DNA from: Rhodoblastus sp963804045
GTDB lineage: Bacteria > Pseudomonadota > Alphaproteobacteria > Rhizobiales > Beijerinckiaceae
Direction of reading: 5' to 3'
NCBI GenBank assembly: GCA_963804045.1
Contig: CAWDOR010000036.1
Location: forward strand, 101,106 to 165,105
Length of the DNA: 64,000 bases
In this document: in pieces, positions 1-8,659 of the stretch
Layout of the letters: each line of letters begins with the position of its first letter
How positions within the stretch are numbered: position 1 is the first letter of the stretch
Made by a program: the position numbers and the translations under genes
Notes under the pieces: generated by a model
Databases searched by the model: none
What the model was told of the DNA's origin: nothing
Seen by the model: only the letters and a program-made list of their open reading frames with translations

Positions 1-1448
1 AAACGCGGTTTTGAAAAGGGTTCGATCTCGCCATAGGGATAGCGCCGCGTGAACATGCGAAACACCGTCACGCCCAAGGCGAACAGGTCGGACATTTCAT
101 CGCCGCCCGCGCCGGAAAACAGTTCCGGCGCCATGTAGGAGGGCGTGCCGGGAATGTTTTCCGGCGGAAAATCCTCGATCTGCGGCAGCCGCGCGACGCC
201 GAGGTCGAGCAGTTTCAGCCCGCCGTCCCTGAGAAGCAGAATATTGTCCGGCTTGATGTCGCGGTGGACGATCCCGGCGCGGTGAAGCGTGGCGACGGCG
301 CGGGCGATGCGGGTCGCGATCTGCGCGCCCTCGCGCGGATCGATGCGCGGCTCGCGGTTCAATCTCTGCTCCAGCGTCTCGCCGTCGTAAAAGGGCATGA
401 CGGAATAAAGCCGGGTCTGGCGTTCCGGCGGCTGTTCGAGGGTTTCGCCGATCCAGGGACTGCGGACCCGGCCGGCGACAAAGGCCTCGTTGATGAAAGC
501 GCGGCGGAAAACCGCGTCCCTGGCGACTTCGGCCTTGGGGAACTTGACCGCGACTTGCGCGCCATTGCGCAGATCCTGCGCCCGCATCAACCGGGAATAG
601 CGTCCGTCGGCGAGACAGGCGTCGATGCGGTAATCGTCGACGATCTGGCCGGGGTCCGGCGGCGCGCCAATGGGCAGGCCGTCGAAAAAATCGCTGATTT
701 CGGCTTCCGCCGCCGGCGGCGTGTCGAGTATGTCGACGATCATCGCCGTGCAATTGTCGGCGCTGCCGGCGTCGAGCGCGGCGGCGACGAGGTCGGACGC
801 GGTCTGTTCGGGCGCGGCGCGGGCGGCGAGGACAGCTTTCAGATCGGCCTCGCGCAGGGCGCCATGCACGCCGTCGCTGCACAAGAGATAGCGTTCGTGC
901 GGCCGCAAGGAAAACGCGGAATGGTCGAGGCGGACCGAGTCCTCCAGCCCGACGGCGCGGCGCAGCACATGGCTGAAAGCGCCTCGCCCCATGACATGGT
1001 CTTCGGTCATTTGCTCCAGCGCGCCTTCGCGAAAGCGATAAAGGCGGCTGTCGCCGACATGGACGCAATGGCCGGCGCGCCCCGACAGGATCAGGGCGGT
1101 GAAAGTCGTCGCCATCCCCGCGAGTTCAGGATCGACGCGGCCTTGGGCGACGATCCAGGAATTGATCGCGTCGAGCGCGCGGGCGGCGGCCTGCCGAACC
1201 CCGAGCGAGCCGGGCAGGGAGAAAAATCCGTCGAAAAAGCCGCGCACCGTGAGTTCCGACGCCTCGCGTCCGCCTTTCGCGCCGCCCACGCCGTCAGCCA
1301 AGGCGGCGACCACGGCGCGACGCGTGTCGAGCCGCGGCCTGCCGACGCGGGCGGCGGCGTAATCCTGGTTCTCCGACCTTTTGCCGCATTCAGAGGCGAA
1401 GCCGATCTCGAAGCGCAAATCGTGGTCGTGGCGTTCCAGCCGGCTCAT
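1..1448 (-). CDS. PP2C phosphatase / Ser-Thr protein kinase fusion (C-terminus beyond window)
   Basis: Open from an ATG at 1448 down to base 1, about 482 residues, with the C-terminus missing. Residues 1-240 are a PP2C-type phosphatase: SENQD near the N-terminus, ADGVGG, GMATTFTAL, HVGDSRLYR, LLCSDGVHG and SADNCTAMIV are visible. From about residue 260 a Hanks-type kinase follows: VAVKFPKAE (beta-3 Lys), IVHRDIKPDNILLL from residue 393, DLGVARL in place of DFG, then GTPSYMAPELF. Bifunctional phosphatase/kinases of this design are often found next to nitrate transporter genes, and here it lies 97 bp downstream of narK on the same strand. It may modulate nitrate assimilation by phosphorylation; that role is inference. 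Confidence 0.9.
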   Translation of the reverse strand, partial: MSRLERHDHDLRFEIGFASECGKRSENQDYAAARVGRPRLDTRRAVVAALADGVGGAKGGREASELTVRGFFDGFFSLPGSLGVRQAAARALDAINSWIVAQGRVDPELAGMATTFTALILSGRAGHCVHVGDSRLYRFREGALEQMTEDHVMGRGAFSHVLRRAVGLEDSVRLDHSAFSLRPHERYLLCSDGVHGALREADLKAVLAARAAPEQTASDLVAAALDAGSADNCTAMIVDILDTPPAAEAEISDFFDGLPIGAPPDPGQIVDDYRIDACLADGRYSRLMRAQDLRNGAQVAVKFPKAEVARDAVFRRAFINEAFVAGRVRSPWIGETLEQPPERQTRLYSVMPFYDGETLEQRLNREPRIDPREGAQIATRIARAVATLHRAGIVHRDIKPDNILLLRDGGLKLLDLGVARLPQIEDFPPENIPGTPSYMAPELFSGAGGDEMSDLFALGVTVFRMFTRRYPYGEIEPFSKPR

Positions 1449-1545
1449 GGGTTTGGCTTCCGCGCGAAAAGGGCGATCCGGGGGAAAAGGCCGACCGGAT
1501 CGCCCAAACTAACTGTTTTTCGACAAAACACGCAAAAGTGGCGCG

Positions 1546-2802
1546 TTAAATCCTGGCCCCCGACACCGCGCCCCAGGTGGTGCGCCAGCGGTTCTTGACC
1601 AGCGTCAGCCCGGCGACGCCGAGCAACGCCAGCGCCGAGAAGAACAGAAAGCCCCACATGAAGCCGCCGGTCATGCCCTTGGATGTCGCCAGCGTCTTGG
1701 CGAGGAAGAAGCCGCCCAAGCCGCCGGCGAAACCGACCAAGCCGGTCATCACGCCGACCTCGTTGCGGAAGCGCTGCGGCAGCAATTGGAACACCGCGCC
1801 ATTGCCCATGCCCAGGCACAGCGTGCCCAGCGAGAACAGCGCCACGGCCAGCCAGCCGATGGGCGGAAGTTCGACCAGGGTCCAGCCGCCGCTCGCCGGG
1901 GCCGGTCCCTCCGGCAGCATCGCCACGGCGAAATAGCAGGCGGCGACGACCAGGAACATGAAGCTCAAGGATTTGATCCCGCCGATACGGTCGGCGATGG
2001 CGCCGCCCACCGGTCGGAAGGTCGAACCGAAAAACACGATCAGCGCCACCATCAGGCCCGCCGCCACCGGCGTGGCGTGGAACTGGCTGGTGAAATAGAG
2101 CGGCAGCGCCGAGGCCAGGCCGACGAAGCCGCCAAAGGTGATGAAGTAAAAGAACATGAACCAGCGGCTGTCGGGATCGGCAAGCAACTGACCATACTTC
2201 CGCATGGGGATGCGGTTGATCGATCCGGGCGCGTCCTTGGCGGCGAAAATGTAATAGACCAGGATCAGCGCCATGGGAGCCAGCAGCGCCGCGTAGACGC
2301 CCTGCCAGCCCCAATGTTCGGCGATGGTCGGCGCGAACAGGGTGTCGAGCACCACGCCCATGTTGCCGGCGCCGGCTATGCCCATCACCACCCCTTGCAG
2401 ATGGGGCGGGTACCAGCGTCCCGCCTGCGGCAGGGCGACGGCGAAGGAGGCGCCGCCCAGACCCAGAATCGCGCCGAACACGGCGATCGCAGCGGGATTG
2501 GCGAGGCCGAACAGCCAGACATAGGCGCAGGCGACGGCGACCACCGCTTGGCCCAGCGCGCCGGTGAGCTTGGAGCCGATGGCGTCGGCGAGAACGCCCA
2601 AGGGAATGCGCAAGATCGCGCCTGAGAGCACGGGAATGGCGACCAGCGTCAGTTTCTGCTCGATGGGAATGTTCATCTGCTTGGCGATATAGGCCATCAG
2701 CGGGCCGAGCGAGACCCAGGCCATGAAGCTGATGTCGAAATAGAGGAAGGCCGAGAGCAGCGTCGGCCAGTGGCCTGATTCTTTCAGGTCGGAGAGTTTC
2801 AT
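1546..2802 (-). CDS. narK: NarK/NasA-type nitrate/nitrite MFS transporter
   Basis: 418 residues, the usual size of a 12-helix major facilitator protein. Glycine-rich motifs typical of the nitrate/nitrite porter family are visible: GIAGAGNMG in the first half and GLVGFAGGLGGFFLAK in the second. The helix after the short N-terminus (LLSAFLYFDISFMAWVSLGP) matches the family start. It should move nitrate into, and possibly nitrite across, the inner membrane. The start overlaps the nasA stop by 4 bp (2799-2802), indicating translational coupling in the nirB-nirD-nasA-narK operon. The direction of transport cannot be read from sequence, but the assimilatory context favours nitrate uptake. Confidence 0.93.
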   Translation of the reverse strand: MKLSDLKESGHWPTLLSAFLYFDISFMAWVSLGPLMAYIAKQMNIPIEQKLTLVAIPVLSGAILRIPLGVLADAIGSKLTGALGQAVVAVACAYVWLFGLANPAAIAVFGAILGLGGASFAVALPQAGRWYPPHLQGVVMGIAGAGNMGVVLDTLFAPTIAEHWGWQGVYAALLAPMALILVYYIFAAKDAPGSINRIPMRKYGQLLADPDSRWFMFFYFITFGGFVGLASALPLYFTSQFHATPVAAGLMVALIVFFGSTFRPVGGAIADRIGGIKSLSFMFLVVAACYFAVAMLPEGPAPASGGWTLVELPPIGWLAVALFSLGTLCLGMGNGAVFQLLPQRFRNEVGVMTGLVGFAGGLGGFFLAKTLATSKGMTGGFMWGFLFFSALALLGVAGLTLVKNRWRTTWGAVSGARI

Positions 2803-5483
2803 GAAGTTTTCCTTTCTTGGGAGTGTTTTTGCGCGGCGGCGTGCAACAGAGCCTCAATTTCCGGTCGGCAGGAGCCGCAACCGGTTCCCGCGCCCGTCGC
2901 TTCCGAGACCGCCCCGATTGTGGCCAGGCCCTTGTCGATGATGGCGTCGAGAATCGCATTGGCGCCGACATTGAGGCAGACGCAGATTTTCTTGCCGGGA
3001 TCGCTGGCGCTGCGCGGCGGCCGGCCGGCGAGCAGCGCCAGCGGCGCCAGATCGCCGGCGTCGAAGCGCTCGCAGGCCCAGGCGCGGGCGACGACCACGG
3101 GCCGGGGCGACAGATAAAAGGCGCCGAGGATTTGGCCGTCGCGCGTGGCCACGCAGCGATAGCCGCCGCCGCCCGCATCGCGCGAAGCCACGATCTCGCA
3201 GCTCTCCTCTATGCCCAGGCCGAAAATTTTTCGCGCCAGACGCTCGGGGTGTTCGAGGGCGGTGAAATCGGCCAATTCGACGCGCCAACCGTTTCGCGTG
3301 CGCGCCAGCGCCCAATAGGCGCTGTCGATTGTTTCAGGTTTTTTTCGCGTCAAGCCGAAAGCATACCAGGCGGGGTGGGCGGCCCGCGCCGCGACTGGCG
3401 TCGCCTTGCCCTCCGGCTGGCCGGAGATCGGATCGACCACCGGCGCGATCAGTGCGCCGACGCGGGCTTTTGACGCGTAAACATCGGTCCAGTGGATCGG
3501 CGCGAAAATCGAGCCGCGCTGCTGGCGCTCGGTGATTTGCGCGCGCAACAGAACTTCGCCGCGGCCATTGCTGAGCCGCACGAGAGTCGCCGGCTCGACG
3601 CCGAGCCGCGCCGCGTCCAGCGGGTTGATCTCGGCGAAGGGCTCGGCGATGTGCTGGGCCAGTTTTTCCGCGCAGCCGGTGCGGGTCATGGTGTGCCACT
3701 GGTCGCGCAGCCGCCCGGTGTTGAGCACGAAGGGGGTTTCGCCCAGAGCCGGATTTGCCGGCCGGCGGAAAGGCGTGGCGATAAGCCGCCCGCGCCGCGA
3801 CGGGGTGAAGAATTGGCCGTCGGCGAAAAAGCGCTTTGGCGCGTCGCCTGGTTTTTCGCTTGCGCGCAGCGGCCATTGGAACGACCTCAGCGCCTCATAT
3901 TCGGCGGGCGAAATTTGCGCATGGGCGGAAATGTCGAAATCGCGGGCGCCACCGTTTTTATAGCCGCTCAGCGCCGCATGTTCGGCATAGACTCCCGCCG
4001 CGTCCCTCCAGGCGAAGCTTTCGGCGAAACCCATGCGCGCCGCGACTTCGGCGATGACGCGCCAATCGGCGCGCGCTTCGCCCGGCGCCGGCCGCAGGGC
4101 GCGCTGGCGGGAAATGCGCCGTTCCGAATTGGTGACGGTTCCCTCCTTCTCGCCCCAGGCCAGGGCGGGCAGGGCGACATGGGCGCAGGCCAGCGTGTCG
4201 GTGGTCTCCACCACGTCGGAGACCACGACGAAGGGGCATTTTTTCAGCGCGGCGCGGACGAAATCGGCGTCGGGCAGGCTGTCCACGGGATTGGTCGCCA
4301 TGATCCACAGCGCCTTGATCCGCCCGTCGTCCACCGCCTGGAACAGATCGACCGCCTTGAGCCCGGGCTTTTGCGGCAGGGGAACAGGCGTTCCCCAGAA
4401 TTCGCGCACCAAAGCGCGATGGGCGGCGTCGTCCAGATCCATATGGGCGGCGAGCATATTGGCGAGGCCGCCAACCTCGCGGCCGCCCATGGCGTTGGGC
4501 TGGCCGGTCAGCGAAAACGGCCCGCAGCCCGGCTTGCCGATGCGCCCAGTGAAAAGATGGGTATTGATGATGGCGTTGACCTTGTCGGTTCCCGCCGAAC
4601 TCTGATTGACGCCCTGCGAATAGACGGTGACGCAACGATCGTTGGCGATGACCAGATCGTAGAAGTGGCGAAGATCGGCGCGCGGCAGGTCGGTCGCCTC
4701 CGCCACCTTGTCGAGCGACCATTCGCGCGCTACGGCCAGAACCTCGTCGAGGCCTTCGGTATGGGCGGCGGTAAATTTCCTGTCCTGCTTTTTCGCCCGC
4801 CGCAATTCACTTAGCAGGCCGAGGAACAGCGCCACGTCGGAGCCGGGCTTGAGCGACAGATGCAGATCGGCGAGTTCGCTGGTGGCGGTGCGGCGCGGAT
4901 CGATATTGACGACGAAGGGCCGTCCCCGCCGCTTTTCCCGCGCGGCGGCGAGGCGCTGAAACAGGATCGGGTGGCACCAGGCGAGATTGGAGCCGACGAG
5001 AACCACGAGATCGGCTTCGTCAAGATCCTCGTAGCAGCCGGGCACGGTGTCCGAGCCGAAGGCGCGCTTGTGGCCAGCGACCGAGGAAGACATGCACAGC
5101 CGCGAATTGGTGTCGATATTGGCCGAGCCGATGAAGCCCTTCATCAGCTTGTTGGCGACGTAATAGTCCTCGGTCAGCAATTGCCCGGAGACGTAAAACG
5201 CGACGGAATCGGCGCCATGGGTCTCCACCGCCTGCGCGAACATGCGCGCGGTGAGGTCGAGCGCATCCTCCCAGCTCGCCTGTCGCCCGGCGATGCGCGG
5301 ATGCAGCAGACGCCCCTCCAGCCCCATCACCTGATCCAGCGCCGAGCCCTTCACGCATAAACGGCCAAAATTGGCGGGATGCGCGGCGTCGCCGGCGACG
5401 GTGATTTTCTCGCCGTCAACCGTCGCCGCGACGCCGCAGCCGGTGCCGCAATAGGGGCAGGTGGTCTTGATGGTTTGCGTCAT
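2799..5483 (-). CDS. nasA: Assimilatory nitrate reductase, catalytic (molybdopterin) subunit with C-terminal BFD-like [2Fe-2S] domain
   Basis: 894 residues. The N-terminus carries a 4Fe-4S signature (CPYCGTGCG), followed by the bis-MGD oxidoreductase fold, with the cofactor-region motifs SSVAGHKRAFG and VVLVGSNLAWCHPI and the C-terminal MopB-type domain (LNTGRLRDQWHTMTRTG). A further C-terminal segment with CVCLN and GCGSCRPE is a bacterioferritin-associated-ferredoxin-like [2Fe-2S] module, as in NasA/NasC enzymes that take electrons directly. It reduces nitrate to nitrite in the cytoplasm. It starts 10 bp after the nirD stop and overlaps narK by 4 bp. Some genomes call this gene nasC or narB. 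Confidence 0.95.
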   Translation of the reverse strand: MTQTIKTTCPYCGTGCGVAATVDGEKITVAGDAAHPANFGRLCVKGSALDQVMGLEGRLLHPRIAGRQASWEDALDLTARMFAQAVETHGADSVAFYVSGQLLTEDYYVANKLMKGFIGSANIDTNSRLCMSSSVAGHKRAFGSDTVPGCYEDLDEADLVVLVGSNLAWCHPILFQRLAAAREKRRGRPFVVNIDPRRTATSELADLHLSLKPGSDVALFLGLLSELRRAKKQDRKFTAAHTEGLDEVLAVAREWSLDKVAEATDLPRADLRHFYDLVIANDRCVTVYSQGVNQSSAGTDKVNAIINTHLFTGRIGKPGCGPFSLTGQPNAMGGREVGGLANMLAAHMDLDDAAHRALVREFWGTPVPLPQKPGLKAVDLFQAVDDGRIKALWIMATNPVDSLPDADFVRAALKKCPFVVVSDVVETTDTLACAHVALPALAWGEKEGTVTNSERRISRQRALRPAPGEARADWRVIAEVAARMGFAESFAWRDAAGVYAEHAALSGYKNGGARDFDISAHAQISPAEYEALRSFQWPLRASEKPGDAPKRFFADGQFFTPSRRGRLIATPFRRPANPALGETPFVLNTGRLRDQWHTMTRTGCAEKLAQHIAEPFAEINPLDAARLGVEPATLVRLSNGRGEVLLRAQITERQQRGSIFAPIHWTDVYASKARVGALIAPVVDPISGQPEGKATPVAARAAHPAWYAFGLTRKKPETIDSAYWALARTRNGWRVELADFTALEHPERLARKIFGLGIEESCEIVASRDAGGGGYRCVATRDGQILGAFYLSPRPVVVARAWACERFDAGDLAPLALLAGRPPRSASDPGKKICVCLNVGANAILDAIIDKGLATIGAVSEATGAGTGCGSCRPEIEALLHAAAQKHSQERKTS

Positions 5484-5493
5484 GTTCTTGCGC

Positions 5494-5829
5494 TCACGCC
5501 GGCGCCAGCGCGCTCATGTCGATGTAGATGCGTCCATTCTCGATTTTCACCGGGAATTTCTTGGCGCAGCCTCGATCCGCTCCTGTCGCCTCGCCATCCT
5601 CCAGATTGATGATCCAATTGTGCAAGGGGCAGGCGACTTTTCGCCCATGGACGATGCCCTCGCTCAAGGGGCCGCCCTTGTGCGGGCATTTGTTCTCCAG
5701 TGCGAAAATCTCGTTGCTGGCGGTGCGGAATACGGCGATTTCGGTGCGTGGCGTGCGCACGGTTCGCGCGCCGCGCTGCGGCACGGCGGCGACCGGGCCG
5801 ACGTCGAACCAAAGAGTTTGGTCTTCCAT
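5494..5829 (-). CDS. nirD: Nitrite reductase (NADH) small subunit
   Basis: 111 residues from the ATG at 5829; upstream in-frame sequence overlaps nirB and is not used. It is a Rieske-like NirD fold: CPHKGGPLSEG and CPLHNWIINL sit where a Rieske protein would bind its cluster. The second half contains GADRGCAKKFPVKIENG, typical of NirD. It is the small subunit of the NirBD siroheme nitrite reductase that makes ammonium. It lies 11 bp downstream of nirB and 10 bp upstream of nasA, so the three are clearly one transcript. Confidence 0.95.
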   Translation of the reverse strand: MEDQTLWFDVGPVAAVPQRGARTVRTPRTEIAVFRTASNEIFALENKCPHKGGPLSEGIVHGRKVACPLHNWIINLEDGEATGADRGCAKKFPVKIENGRIYIDMSALAPA

Positions 5830-5840
5830 GATGGCGCTCC

Positions 5841-8333
5841 TCATTCGGCGGCCTGTGGCAGTTTCGGTCCAAGCACGGCGAGCGGCATGAATTCCTGCAT
5901 GTCCTTGCCGGCGGCGCGCTCCGCCCAGGGGTCTTTTCGCGCCGCGCGCTGCGAGATCAGAAAGCGCGCGTGAAGGGCTTTTCGCGCTTCGTGATCCTCG
6001 AAAATCAGCTTGCGCAAGTTTTCGAGGCCGATCTTGTCGACCCATTTGTAGAGGCGGTCGAGATAGGCGGCCTGTTCGCGATAGGCCTGAAGAATGGCCG
6101 AGCAATATTCCAGCGCCTCCTCCTCGGTCTCGACATGTCCCAGGAGATCGGTGGCGCGGACATGCAGGCCGGCGGCGCCGGAGACGTGAATGTCGTAACC
6201 GCTGTCCACGCAGATCACGCCAATGTCCTTGACCGTGGCTTCAGCGCAATTGCGCGGGCAGCCGGAGACGCCGAGCTTGACTTTGGCCGGGGTCCAGGAG
6301 CCGCACATCAGCTTTTCCAGCTTGATCCCCAGCCCGGTGGAATCCTGCGTGCCGAACCGGCACCATTCCTTGCCGACGCAGGTCTTCACCGTGCGCAGCC
6401 CCTTGGCGTAGGCGAAGCCCGAGACCATGCCGGCGTTGAGCAATTGCGCCCAGACGGCGGGCAGGTCCTGCTTTCGCACGCCAAGCAGATCGATGCGCTG
6501 GCCGCCAGTGACTTTTACCGCCAACTGGTAGCGGTCGGCGACATCGGCGATGACGCGCAATTCATCCGGGGTGGTCACGCCGCCCCACATGCGCGGCACC
6601 ACCGAATAGGTTCCATCCTTCTGGATATTCGCGTGGACTCGCTCATTGATGAAGCGCGCCTTGTAATCGTCCTGATATTCGCCCGGCCAGTCCGCGACCA
6701 GGTAATAATTCAGCGCCGGCTGGCAGGAGGGACAACCGCCCGAGGATTTCCAGCCCAGCTCCTGCATGACCGCCGGCAGGGTTTTGAGCTTCTTTTCCTT
6801 GATGAAGCCGCGCACGTCCTCGTGGGTCAAATCCGTGCATTTGCACATATGTTTGCGGCTGGGCCCGGCGAATTTCTCGCCCAGCGTCGCCGCGAGCAGC
6901 AGCTCGACCTTGCCGGCGCACTGGCCGCAGGAGGCGGAGGCCTTGGTTTTGGCGCGCACCTCTTCCAGCGTGGTCAGTCCCGCGTGGATCGCCGCGACGA
7001 TCTTGCCCTTGTTGACGCCGTTGCAGCCGCAGATTTCCGCATCATCCGGCAAGGCTGCAACGGCCGCCGTAGGGTCCAGCGGGGACCCTCCCTGATAGGC
7101 CTGGCCGAAGATCAAAGTGTCGCGAATGGCCGAGACATCCTCCGCCTTCTTCAACATGTCGAAATACCAGCCGCCATCCTCGGTGTCGCCATAGAGCACC
7201 GCGCCGACGATCTTCTGGTCGCGCAGGATGACGCGCTTGTAGACGCCGCGCGAGGGGTCGCGCAGCACGACCTCGTTGTTCTCGTCGTCGTCTGAAAAAT
7301 CGCCGACGGAGAACAGGTCTATGCCCGTGACCTTCAGCTTGGTCGAGGTCGCCGCCGGGACGAAGCCGGCGGGATTTTCGCCGGCCAGTTCAGCGGCCAG
7401 AACCTTGGCCATGTCATAGAGCGGCGCCACGAGACCATAGCACTGGCCGCGATGCTCGACGCATTCGCCGACGGCGAAAATATTCTCGTCGCTGGTGCGC
7501 ATCCAATCGTCGACAACCACACCGCGATTGGTGGTCAGGCCGGCGGCCTTGGCGAGCGTGGCGTTGGGACGGATGCCCACGGCCATGACCACGAGATCGG
7601 CGGGCAAAACGCGCCCGCCCTTGAGGCGCACGCCGGTGACATGGTCGACGCCTTCGACCGCCTCGGTATTGGCCTCGGTGATAACCTCTATGCCCCTGGC
7701 GGTTATAGCGTTTTTGAGCAGATAGCCGGCGCTGGAGTCGAGCTGGCGCTCCATCAGCGTCGGCATCAGATGGACGACCGAAACCTTCATGCCCTTCATC
7801 GCCAGGCCGGCGGCGGCTTCCAGGCCGAGCAGGCCGCCGCCGATGACGACCGCGTGGCCGCCCTTGGCGCAGGCACCGTGCATTTTCTCGACATCGTCGA
7901 GATCGCGGAAAGTGACGACGCCCGGCAGGTCGACGCCGGGGACGGGAATGACGAAGGGCGTCGAGCCTGTGGCGATCACCAGTCTGTCGTATGCCAGCGT
8001 TTGGCCGGCGCCGGTGGTGACGCTCTTGGTCTCGCGGTCAATGGCGATCACAGGCTCGCCCCGCCGCAGATCGACCTTGTTGGCGGCATACCAGGCGTCG
8101 TCATGAATGACGATATCGTCGAAGTTCTTTTCTCCCGAGAGCACGGGCGACAGCATGATGCGATTGTAATTGACCCTTGGCTCCGCGCCGAACAGGGTCA
8201 CATGGACAGGGGTCTTGGTCCTTTCGAAAAGCTCTTCGAGCAGGCGCCCAGCGGCCATGCCATTGCCAATCACCACAAGTCTTTGCGCGCCAACTGGTGT
8301 GGCCGTTTTTGGAAATTTTTCGACCTGTCCCAT
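5841..8333 (-). CDS. nirB: Nitrite reductase (NADH) large subunit
   Basis: 830 residues from the ATG at 8333 (MGQVEKFPK). The open frame extends 35 codons further, into the leader, but that part is not NirB-like. In order: an FAD/NAD(P)H oxidoreductase (LVVIGNGMAAGRLLEEL, VVIGGGLLGLEAAAG), a BFD-like [2Fe-2S] domain (CGCNGVNKGKI ... SCGQCAGKV), a second Cys cluster (MCKCTDLTHEDV ... GGCPSCQPAL), and the siroheme/4Fe-4S sulfite/nitrite reductase domain with TCVGKEWC and SGCPRNCAEA supplying the cluster cysteines. It reduces nitrite to ammonium with NADH. It is the first gene of the operon and lies behind a roughly 330-nt leader with candidate regulatory hairpins. Confidence 0.96.
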   Translation of the reverse strand: MGQVEKFPKTATPVGAQRLVVIGNGMAAGRLLEELFERTKTPVHVTLFGAEPRVNYNRIMLSPVLSGEKNFDDIVIHDDAWYAANKVDLRRGEPVIAIDRETKSVTTGAGQTLAYDRLVIATGSTPFVIPVPGVDLPGVVTFRDLDDVEKMHGACAKGGHAVVIGGGLLGLEAAAGLAMKGMKVSVVHLMPTLMERQLDSSAGYLLKNAITARGIEVITEANTEAVEGVDHVTGVRLKGGRVLPADLVVMAVGIRPNATLAKAAGLTTNRGVVVDDWMRTSDENIFAVGECVEHRGQCYGLVAPLYDMAKVLAAELAGENPAGFVPAATSTKLKVTGIDLFSVGDFSDDDENNEVVLRDPSRGVYKRVILRDQKIVGAVLYGDTEDGGWYFDMLKKAEDVSAIRDTLIFGQAYQGGSPLDPTAAVAALPDDAEICGCNGVNKGKIVAAIHAGLTTLEEVRAKTKASASCGQCAGKVELLLAATLGEKFAGPSRKHMCKCTDLTHEDVRGFIKEKKLKTLPAVMQELGWKSSGGCPSCQPALNYYLVADWPGEYQDDYKARFINERVHANIQKDGTYSVVPRMWGGVTTPDELRVIADVADRYQLAVKVTGGQRIDLLGVRKQDLPAVWAQLLNAGMVSGFAYAKGLRTVKTCVGKEWCRFGTQDSTGLGIKLEKLMCGSWTPAKVKLGVSGCPRNCAEATVKDIGVICVDSGYDIHVSGAAGLHVRATDLLGHVETEEEALEYCSAILQAYREQAAYLDRLYKWVDKIGLENLRKLIFEDHEARKALHARFLISQRAARKDPWAERAAGKDMQEFMPLAVLGPKLPQAAE

Positions 8334-8439
8334 GACGGACCCCTCGCTGCGACGCGCCCGAGCAAAGGTTCGAAACTGTGGTAAGGGTTTAGCAAGCGAC
8401 ACCCGTCGTTCCGCGCAAGCGCTGCGGAATGGCCACAAC

Positions 8440-8461
8440 CGAAAGCCGCCTTTGGCTTTCG
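8440..8461 (-). promoter_or_regulatory. Candidate ANTAR-target hairpin (P2-like) in the nirB leader
   Basis: On the minus strand an 8-bp perfect stem (CGAAAGCC/GGCTTTCG) closes a hexaloop AAAGGC. A hexaloop with A at position 1 and G at position 4 is the known recognition element of ANTAR RNA-binding antiterminators such as NasT, which is encoded just upstream. The hairpin lies 107-128 nt before the nirB start codon. A second ANTAR hairpin is expected on its 5' side; see the separate entry. Function is inferred. Confidence 0.5.
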
Positions 8462-8489
8462 CGAACCGATGATCGGGGTCGTCATTGAC

Positions 8490-8509
8490 CTCGCGGCTTC
8501 CATCGCAAG
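8490..8509 (-). promoter_or_regulatory. Possible upstream (P1-like) hairpin in the nirB leader
   Basis: On the minus strand CTTGCG and CGCGAG pair (one G-U) around the loop ATGGAAGC. The loop begins A..G at positions 1 and 4, like an ANTAR element, but has eight bases rather than six. It is 28 nt upstream of the better hairpin at 8440-8461. Immediately 5' is a 14-nt perfect palindrome (GACTGGCGCCAGTC, 8509-8522). The rest of the 8334-8659 gap shows no gene; a promoter for nirB must lie here but I cannot place it with confidence. Confidence 0.3.
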
Positions 8510-8659
8510 ACTGGCGCCAGTCGGGCGCTGCCTATTAAAGGCTATGAAAAACAGACGAATATGTCGTTATCGCTTGAATTTAAGTCTGTGAGGCTTTGTC
8601 TAAAGAATGGGCGGTTAGCGCATAAAATCTATGCGGAGCGCCGAAATCGGCGGCAGGGT

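Noticed and set aside
97..1068. 323-residue minus-strand ORF
   Set aside because: Arg/Ala-rich shadow of the PP2C/kinase fusion, which reads correctly in another frame on the same strand.
264..1598. 444-residue plus-strand ORF
   Set aside because: Antisense shadow of the same phosphatase/kinase gene, with no recognisable domain.
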